From Candidatus Kapaibacterium sp. (GTDB lineage: Bacteria; Bacteroidota; Ignavibacteria; Kapaibacteriales; Kapaibacteriaceae), in assembly GCA_026390655.1 (NCBI GenBank), contig JAPLFN010000036.1, forward strand, positions 1 to 45,734: DNA of 45,734 nucleotides. The letters run 5' to 3'. The notes under the pieces are model-generated. The model searched no databases, was not told the origin of the DNA, and was given only the letters and a program-made list of their open reading frames with translations. Shown here one piece after another: positions 38,624-45,734 of the stretch (positions are counted from its first letter, which is position 1; each line of letters opens with the position of its first letter). Both the position numbers and the translations under genes were made by a program.

Positions 38624-39625
38624 TCAGATAGGCACCACAATTGCGAATGGATACAACAGCCCGAACTTCACACCTTCGGCTCCAACTTCTAAGGTAGGCC
38701 CAGGAAGTCGAATATAGTTTAGCGCTTGACGTAAATAATTGACAACACCGATAGGCGACTCCGGTATGATCTTCACCCAGTCGTAGTCAAGGCCAAACAA
38801 GAACCTCGTAGTCACACCAACCGGTGTTCCATTTGCATCCACCACGTCATACTTTCTTATTCCGTACCCAACCGAAAACATGAGCCAATCCGGCCAAAAC
38901 TCTGCGGCCTTGGCGGGCAGTAGATTATTGACGTTGCAAGCCAACCAGAAGGTCGTGCTGTTGTAGTCGTCGATAAAAATCTTCTGTCTGTTATTGCTCA
39001 CGGGATCACCAACCCAGGCTGCAGGGACGTAGCTCCAACGTGGAGTGAAGTTCTGAAGAAAAGGAATTTGGTTTTGAGCAACGTAGAAGCTGGCCCCCAC
39101 TACGTCGGCAATGGCGTCTGACGGTGAGAACCCCCATTCTGCTGCATAGCCATCTTCAATTTCAACGTAGAGCGTATATGCTAGCCCCATGCCGGCACCA
39201 CCCCACATTGATGCCGATTGGTTCAGGCCGCACTCCGTTAGAAGATCACCGCAAAATGTGCTCATTACATAGGTGGTATAGATATGTCCACACTTGTCAA
39301 GTCCACGAGCATATTCAAGATCTTCCTGAACATGGAATTCAGCATTGTCCGGCCACCAAGCATTCTTCTGGTACAGGTGAAGCCCTACAACGAGAGTTGT
39401 AAGTCCAACACCAATTCCTATTGCCGGCCACGCCTGCAGTTCGCTCTCGATGCGTGGCGTACCCCCTGTGATTGTATATCGTTGATTGTCCGCATAGCGG
39501 AAAAGCGACCGCGGAATATAGACCGAGTCATCAACTGCGGCGGTGCACACTTGAGCCAACAAGATCGAAACGAAAAGACAAATGAGCCTAGAGCGCATCA
39601 ACCTGAACATGCATCTGGAGTACAC
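38624..39625 (-). CDS. DUF2279 (YfiM-like) family protein
   Basis: DLEYARGLDKCGHIYTTYVMSTFCGDLLTECGL...GFSPSDAIADVVGASFYVAQNQIPFLQNFTPRWSY; true start probably ~39598. Confidence 0.75.
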   Translation of the reverse strand: MYSRCMFRLMRSRLICLFVSILLAQVCTAAVDDSVYIPRSLFRYADNQRYTITGGTPRIESELQAWPAIGIGVGLTTLVVGLHLYQKNAWWPDNAEFHVQEDLEYARGLDKCGHIYTTYVMSTFCGDLLTECGLNQSASMWGGAGMGLAYTLYVEIEDGYAAEWGFSPSDAIADVVGASFYVAQNQIPFLQNFTPRWSYVPAAWVGDPVSNNRQKIFIDDYNSTTFWLACNVNNLLPAKAAEFWPDWLMFSVGYGIRKYDVVDANGTPVGVTTRFLFGLDYDWVKIIPESPIGVVNYLRQALNYIRLPGPTLEVGAEGVKFGLLYPFAIVVPI

Positions 39626-40946
39626 GTTTGTCTAGAAGTGCAGGGAAATAGGCAACCACGTCACTCGCCTTGGGTCTGCCCCCCGAGAAACCAGTAGCGC
39701 TCGGTGGTCCGGTGAGGATAAGCGGCGCGATCTCCTTGCCGAAGCGCTCTATTGCCGATTTATCCTTGCCACGAACGCCAATGCGCATCATTACTTCATT
39801 AGGAACGATCTGTGCTGCGATTGGACCGTGACAAGCATTCATTCCGACGAACTCAGTACGAATCTCATCAAAGGCAAGTCCCAGACGCTCGAGGCGTGTA
39901 CGAAGGATCTTATCGGCTGCCTGTGCTTTGTCATATGCGTCAGGGGCTGAGTACGTTAAGGAACCAAAGGCCACGAATCCATCGAGGTAGCTTGCGCTCA
40001 CCTTGTAAAAAGGTGTAAAAGGCTTCCCTTTAACGCCAAAGACGCGAACTCTGTTGTTCCCAAGATCTTCTACGTGGATACTACCAAAATCGGCTACACA
40101 GTCGGGAGTGATGTACATTGCCGGATCACCGATCTCATACATGAGCTGCTCGCTAACCGTTTCCCGTGTAACCGCTCCTCCGGTGCCGTCATGCTTCGTT
40201 ACCACGAAGGATCCATCTGGGAACGCTTCAATGATCGGGAAGCCAACATCGGCCATATCCGGCAATGAACGCCAGTCGCCAAGAAAATTTCCACCCGACG
40301 CTTGGGCACCGCATTCATTGATATGCCCGGCAACCGTTCCCGATGCAAGAAGATCCCAGTCTTGCACTCCCCAGCCAAATTCATGGATCATTGGCGCCAA
40401 AGTAAGCCCCGTGTCGGTTGTCCTACCCGTGATGATGATCTGAGCGCCTTGCTTAAGTGCTTCAACAAGAGGCCAAGCCCCAGTGTAGACATTGGCACTT
40501 AGGAGTCTGTCCTTCACCACTTCAATTGGTTCACCCGTCTCCATATGGAGCATCTCATGGCCATCTGCAACTAATTCTGAGATACGTGGCAGGATATCAT
40601 CACCAAGAACGACGCCAATCTTGAGCCCCGTAATCCCAAGTCGTTTGGCCACCTCAAAGATCCTGTCACGAGCAGCCAGAGGGTTCACACCACCACCATT
40701 GGTGATCAGGGTGATTCCCCGTTCCATAAGGAATGGGAGAATCTCCTCGCAGACATCTACGAGGTCTCTGGCATACCCAAGCTCTGGATTGCGCATCCGC
40801 TGCTTCTGGAGGATGGACATCGTGACTTCGGCCAGATAGTCCATTATCAGATAATCGATGGGTCCTCGGGAAACCTGTTGTAAGGGGGCGTTTTGGAGAT
40901 CACCCCAAAAACCCTGTCCGGCTGCGATTCTGATTGACGACTTCAT
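39588..40946 (-). CDS. AtuA-like acyclic terpene utilisation family protein (DUF1446)
   Basis: IRIAAGQGFWGDLQNAPLQQVSRGPIDYLIMDYLAEVTMSILQKQR...ITNGGGVNPLAAR...ITGRTTDTGLTLAPMIHEFGW. Confidence 0.88.
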   Translation of the reverse strand: MKSSIRIAAGQGFWGDLQNAPLQQVSRGPIDYLIMDYLAEVTMSILQKQRMRNPELGYARDLVDVCEEILPFLMERGITLITNGGGVNPLAARDRIFEVAKRLGITGLKIGVVLGDDILPRISELVADGHEMLHMETGEPIEVVKDRLLSANVYTGAWPLVEALKQGAQIIITGRTTDTGLTLAPMIHEFGWGVQDWDLLASGTVAGHINECGAQASGGNFLGDWRSLPDMADVGFPIIEAFPDGSFVVTKHDGTGGAVTRETVSEQLMYEIGDPAMYITPDCVADFGSIHVEDLGNNRVRVFGVKGKPFTPFYKVSASYLDGFVAFGSLTYSAPDAYDKAQAADKILRTRLERLGLAFDEIRTEFVGMNACHGPIAAQIVPNEVMMRIGVRGKDKSAIERFGKEIAPLILTGPPSATGFSGGRPKASDVVAYFPALLDKRVLQMHVQVDAL

Positions 40947-41020
40947 GGAACCAATATGCGGCTTAGTGGTAGAAGGATGGAAGATACGAAACGTGACGAG
41001 GCTCTAAGTATATTGCGCCT

Positions 41021-42070
41021 ATGAATCCACTCGCGGAACGGTTCCGACAAGAACGCGAACGCCTCGGCATTAGTGCACGAGACTTAGCGCTTGAAACAAA
41101 AATACGCGAGCCCTACATAGAAGCGTTGGAGCGAGGCCGCTACGACGTCTTGCCGGCCGTCTACGTTCGGTCGTTCATTAAAACGATTGGCGCCGCACTT
41201 CACATTCCAGCAGAAGAAGTTCAGTCCCTCATGAACGCCACGTTCGACGAAGAGAGCGACAATGCTTCTCGTCTTCCAGCATTCAAGCCGCAAACGCAAC
41301 CACGTGAACAGTCGATCTCATTTTCGAATGCCGCACAGCGAACGTCGGAAATGGTAAGTACATCTGTTGATAAAATGAAGCAGGTGGCGCAGTCCCCGCT
41401 CGAACAAGCTCAGCTTGTTACGAGTCGTGTGTCGCCACTCGTTGGAGCAGCGATCATAGTATCCATTATATCACTAGGCGTCTGGTGGTTCGGATTTCAT
41501 AAGAGTGGTCCTACTGATGATCCTTCGTTGACCGACATCGTAGAGGTCGGTGCAAAAGACAGTTTAGTGCTAACTGCCATTGCAACAGACACGGCTTGGA
41601 TCAGCATCACCATGGATGGTGCTCGCACACAAAAACTTGTGCTTCTGCCCGAAGAGGAATTCCGCTGGAGCGCAATGGAAGCCTTTGTTGTTTCGCTCGG
41701 CAATGCCGGAGCAGTTCAGTTCTTTCGAAACGGTCGACCCCTTTCATTGTTCGGGAAGCCAGGGGAAGCAATTCGGGAGGTGCGAATAGGTCGCACGACT
41801 GTTGATGCATCGAATACCGCTTTTAAAGCCCCTTCACCACTCCTATCAAAGTCGCCCGCAACTTCTCCTCCAACATCAGCGCCAAAGCCTGTGGCAAAGC
41901 CATTGGCCAATCCATTGCCGAAGCAATTAGGTAAGCCCGTTGCCAAAGCACCAGCACGGGTACCCGCAAAGAGTGCACCACCAATTGCAAAGAAGCCAGT
42001 TCAAGCGCAACGACGCAAACTCGAACGCGAGCTCATAACCCCGGCACCTCCGTTGCCAATCAGGCGGTAG
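41021..42070 (+). CDS. rodZ: RodZ-like helix-turn-helix membrane protein (HTH_25 + TM + DUF4115) with Pro/Lys/Ala-rich tail
   Basis: FRQERERLGISARDLALETKIREPYIEALERGRYDVLPAVYVRSFIKTIGAAL; TM VGAAIIVSIISLGVWWFGF; periplasmic DTAWISITMDGARTQKLVLLPEEEFRWSA; low-complexity PKPVAKPLANPLPKQLGKPVAKAPARVPAK. Confidence 0.85.
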   Translation: MNPLAERFRQERERLGISARDLALETKIREPYIEALERGRYDVLPAVYVRSFIKTIGAALHIPAEEVQSLMNATFDEESDNASRLPAFKPQTQPREQSISFSNAAQRTSEMVSTSVDKMKQVAQSPLEQAQLVTSRVSPLVGAAIIVSIISLGVWWFGFHKSGPTDDPSLTDIVEVGAKDSLVLTAIATDTAWISITMDGARTQKLVLLPEEEFRWSAMEAFVVSLGNAGAVQFFRNGRPLSLFGKPGEAIREVRIGRTTVDASNTAFKAPSPLLSKSPATSPPTSAPKPVAKPLANPLPKQLGKPVAKAPARVPAKSAPPIAKKPVQAQRRKLERELITPAPPLPIRR

Positions 42071-42956
42071 TTACATCTGTGCGCGAACGATATCGTGCAC
42101 ACGTACCACGCCAACGCAACGTTCGTTAACAACAACGGGTACAACTGAGATCTGACGATCTCTGTTCTCCATGACTTGCAGCGCCGAATGCAGTGAATCT
42201 GAGGGCGACACCACAACTGGGTTTCGTGTCATAACCTCACCCGCAACGATGTCTTCAAAACGAATTGAAGAACCTGCCAACCGGCGCACATCACCGTCTG
42301 TCAGTACACCCTCAAGTCTCCCGCCAGAGTCCACAATACAGACTATACCTAATGAGCTAGCAGTCAGTTCGGCAACAACCTCGTTAAGTGTCATTTCTGC
42401 CGAACAATGAGGAATGAGATCGCCTGAGTGCATCACCTCATCCACGGTTCTCATTAATGTGGCACCGATCGAACCATGTGGATGCGTGCGTTGTAGTCGC
42501 CGTACTACGTTGCCATTGATTTGGGCTGCAGCCACGCTCAGAAGATCAGCCATGATCAGCGCCTGCGTCGTGCTTGCTGTCGGCAAAAGATTCTGAGGAT
42601 CAAGCTCATGAACGATAGGAACGACGATTGAATGAGTAGCGAGTTGACCAAGAGTGGTGTGGGCACGGGATGTAATAGACACCACTTTCACACCATAACC
42701 GAGAATGAGTCGAACAAGATGCACTACCTCAGGCGTCTCACCACTTTTTGAGAAGGCTACGACAACGTGTAGCCGCCATTTTACGAGCGATGAACCCAGA
42801 CTTCCCAAGTCCGATTGCCACAACTTTTGTAGCACCCGCGATATCATGTGCGGCTGCGACAAATATCTCATCAATGTGCTCATCGAGCAGCTCCATCGCG
42901 TTGAGCTGCCACAGCAGACTTCGGCGAGCTTGTTCTTTAATCTCTTGTGTTGTCAT
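42071..42956 (-). pseudogene. kpsF: Arabinose-5-phosphate isomerase KpsF/GutQ-like (SIS + CBS), disrupted at ~42,765
   Basis: VVAIGLGKSGFIARKMAAT in ORF 42738-42956; VVVAFSKSGETPEVVHLVRLILGYGVKVVSITS and two CBS repeats in another frame of ORF 42071-42883. Confidence 0.88.
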
Positions 42957-42970
42957 GACACGAAACTCCG

Positions 42971-43009
42971 AAAAAAAAAGAAGCCCTCGGCATAAATGCC
43001 GAGGGCTTC
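42971..43009 (-). terminator. Rho-independent terminator for the minus-strand T9SS protein gene
   Basis: Perfect hairpin GAAGCCCTCGGCAT-AA-ATGCCGAGGGCTTC followed on the minus strand by a T9 tract. Confidence 0.93.
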
Positions 43010-43030
43010 TTGAATAGACTTTCGTTCAGC

Positions 43031-45734
43031 TTAGCGAACGATCGTAAGGGTCTTTGACAGCACTGTTTCACCAACAGTAAGCTTATACATGTATGAACCC
43101 GATGCTACATCGGTACCTGTGCTATTACGGCCATCCCACTCAACTGCGTAGTTGCCTGTAGAGCCAGCTACGTCGTTGTTGTAAACCGTCTGTACGAGGT
43201 TGCCCATCATGTCAAACAACTCAAGCTTCACCTTGGCACTAAACGGCACGATGAAGGCAAATGTCGTCTTGCCATTTGTTGGATTTGGGTAGTTGTCTTC
43301 GAGAGCAACAGCCTTTGTTGCACCGAACTCAACATTAACAACGTTAGAGAAGGACTGAGCACCGTCAACATCAACCTGACGTAGGCGATACTCGTACTTC
43401 GTGGCACCCGATACAGTCGCGTCGAAATACTTGTAGTTCGACACTTGTGTTGAGTTGCCTACGCCTGCAACGTAGCCAATTGACTGCCATGGATTTTCAA
43501 CAGAACTTGTGCGATCAACACAGGTAAGCGCTGTAGCACCGGTAGTAAGGTTTGTTGTCTCCTTCATACCGCGACGTTCCACGTTAAATCCTGCATTGTT
43601 CTTCTCAGAAGCTGTCTCCCAGAAGAGGTCAACGCCAGTAGCACGAGCCTTAGCATCAAAGTAGGTCAGTTCGACAGGTACTGCACAATCAATGAAGATA
43701 GGAGGGCTCGAGAACGAACGATTGCCAAAGAATGGACGAAGCATTGGGATCCATGATCCACGCGTAAACGTGGCGTAACCAAGGCTAGTACCCATAGCAT
43801 CAAGGTGCGCATAACCCGGGTTGCCGATCGTTGGTGTGAATGGCACCCAGTCACCGCTAAATCGCGTAAGCTCAAAGGCGAAACGATTATCGTTAAGAAG
43901 TGCGCCGCTTCGTGAACGAACGCGGAAGTTCTTATCGATCAGCAACGTACGGTTACCAATACCAAATACCGGAACATCAGAGTAGAGCGTAGTTACCATA
44001 CCCATACGTGACTCAGATGCACCAAGCTCGTAACCTTCTGTACCCATTTGAGCAACAGATGTCCAGTACTCACCCGGTGGAATCACGACTGGCTTGTCAA
44101 GAAGGTATGTTACGTATTTACCAAACTGAGGCTCGGTAAATGCACCCGTCTGATCTTCACCACGACGTCTGAGGATGGTTGAGTTTGCGATACGCTCATC
44201 ACCAGGAGGAAATGTTCAACACGTCTTGGTTGAGTTCAGCCCAGAACGCCTGATAACCAGCAACTGTGTCTTGTGAGTAGAGAGTAAATCGCATAGCTAT
44301 CTGGCCAGACGCGTTACCAGCGTCAGAACCATACATGTCATTAGCAGAGAGACCAGCTGGGAAGGTACCCCATGTGGCTCCCGAAGTATACTGAGATGAT
44401 GGTCCAACAAGTGGAGACTGCCAACCTGAACCTGCGGCACCGGAAGCGGCACCACGGTGGTTGAGTCCCTTACCTGTAACACCTGAGAACTGAAGCTTCG
44501 GTACATCATTCGTTGCGTTAAGTGGATTGTTCTCGTAGGAGAACGACGGACCAAACGTCATTGTGAATGTCGTGAACGTTGAGTCGTTCAAAGTATCGAG
44601 GTCATTTCCTGGGAAGAAGATGCGGCCTGTTACCTTATACCGTCCCGGAGTTGTTGTCCGGAAATTAGCATCAGGGAACGGAAGCAGGACTTCACGGTTT
44701 CCGGCAAGCGTTGGAATCGTGATCGTCCGACAATAGATCTGTTGGAATTCATTTCCGTCAGGCTTGATCTGAATACGAACCGAAAATGCAGGAGCTGCAA
44801 TATTCGTGTTGTTTGCAATCTTCACACGGATTGGAACACGTGTTGCCTGCGAAGCAGGGGCCATAGTGTAAGGCCAGATCAGCTGGATATTACTGAGCTC
44901 AACGTCCGTTACTTCATCAGGGAAGAGGATCTTTACGTTATCGATGTAGAAGTTGTCTTCATCATCAGCAGGATTAGGAGGAGTAGAGTTATTCACACAA
45001 CGAGCACGTAGACGGAAACGGAAGTTCCGGGCGCCTTCGTTAACCCAATTAAGGACTGTGTCCGGAATTGGGATCGTGACCTTGTAGTACTCTGCATCCT
45101 TACCATCATCAAAAAGATCTTCACGGAAACCACCAAGAGGCGGTATCTGCGTATTCTCCATCTGCAGATTGTAGTTCGCTAAGTCATAGCCACGAGCGTA
45201 TCCACCACCACCCCAGATGCGGAATGGTTGCAGGTACTTCGTGCCACCACGATTAGCCACATCCAACACCCAGTTTTGGATGTTCGTGATGCCCGTGAGT
45301 TGATCAACACTTGGTTTAGCGAACTCAACATAGATCTCATCGGGATTACGATAACCCGGAGTGAAACCATTCACCGCAAGCATGTTAACACGGTGCTCAG
45401 GTCCAATGAGGCGGTTGTCAGAGAAGCCACGACCAATGTTTGTCAGCTTACCAGCACGCTGATAAGAGATCGACAAAACGGCGCGCTTCTTACGCGACAG
45501 ATTGATCGGGAACGAACGAAGTTCGTCACCACCATAGGTACCAAATGCAGGGATGTCGGCATTTCCGAGATTCACACGATTCATACGAATGACTGGTGAC
45601 TTCAGACGGAAGATGTCAGAGTTTGCAGCTTGGTATTCTCCCCGTGGAGGAGGAGGGTTATTTGTTACTTCATCACCGTCAACCACGTCCGATTCGATAT
45701 TAACCCACTTCAATACGGAAGGCATTGCTGCTCC
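43031..45734 (-). pseudogene. Large exported T9SS type A sorting-domain protein, split by a frameshift near 44,208; 5' end beyond the window
   Basis: ORF 44199-45725 ends ...ELNQDVLNISSW*; another frame continues FPPGDERIANSTILRRRGEDQTGAFTEPQFGKYVTYLLDKPVVIPPGEYW into ORF 43031-44086; C-terminus PVELTYFDAKARATGVDLFWETASEKNNAGFNVERR and DNYPNPTNGKTTFAFIVP...KTLTIVR. Confidence 0.85.

Noticed and set aside
41820-42030. Pro/Lys/Ala-rich repeats as a possible DNA repeat element
   Set aside because: Codon-level low complexity inside the rodZ periplasmic tail; not a regular nucleotide repeat.
1-45734. CRISPR arrays, transposons, prophage, toxin-antitoxin or defence islands
   Set aside because: No spaced direct repeats, transposase/integrase motifs, or recognised defence genes; RecQ and RecG are ordinary repair helicases here.

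Overview
The window looks chromosomal and housekeeping-rich, from a Bacteroidota/Chlorobi-type bacterium. Ignavibacteria or 'Kapabacteria'-like is my guess from the mix of T9SS C-terminal domains, QueE, RecG, AtuA and RodZ; I could not run a taxonomic search. I saw no CRISPR array, transposase, integrase or phage block. Main content: ftsA/ftsQ (5' edge), SDR oxidoreductase, 3-hydroxyanthranilate dioxygenase + ACMSD, tRNA-Ser(UGA), an ECF sigma / membrane protein with T9SS-type C-terminus / VIT-VWA-DUF2135 operon, queE, recG, META lipoprotein, ilvE, DUF547, panC, GNAT, dsbD, glyS, S41 protease, rpoD-like sigma, rimM, trmD, hydrolase, several T9SS cargo proteins, mpl, S8 protease with FG-GAP repeats, recQ, purM, GT2, DUF2279, AtuA, rodZ and kpsF. 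Three signals stand out. (1) A dense DnaA-box cluster at about 1.78-2.56 kb includes two inverted box pairs and is a candidate oriC lying partly inside an SDR gene. (2) An ECF sigma factor is translationally coupled to a single-pass anti-sigma-like protein that ends in a T9SS-type sorting domain, a possible secretion-sensing circuit. (3) Six otherwise conserved genes (ftsQ, dsbD, glyS, rpoD, kpsF and a T9SS protein) carry a frameshift and/or a missing conserved block. Several are normally essential, so a shared assembly artefact is the leading explanation and should be excluded before any biological reading.
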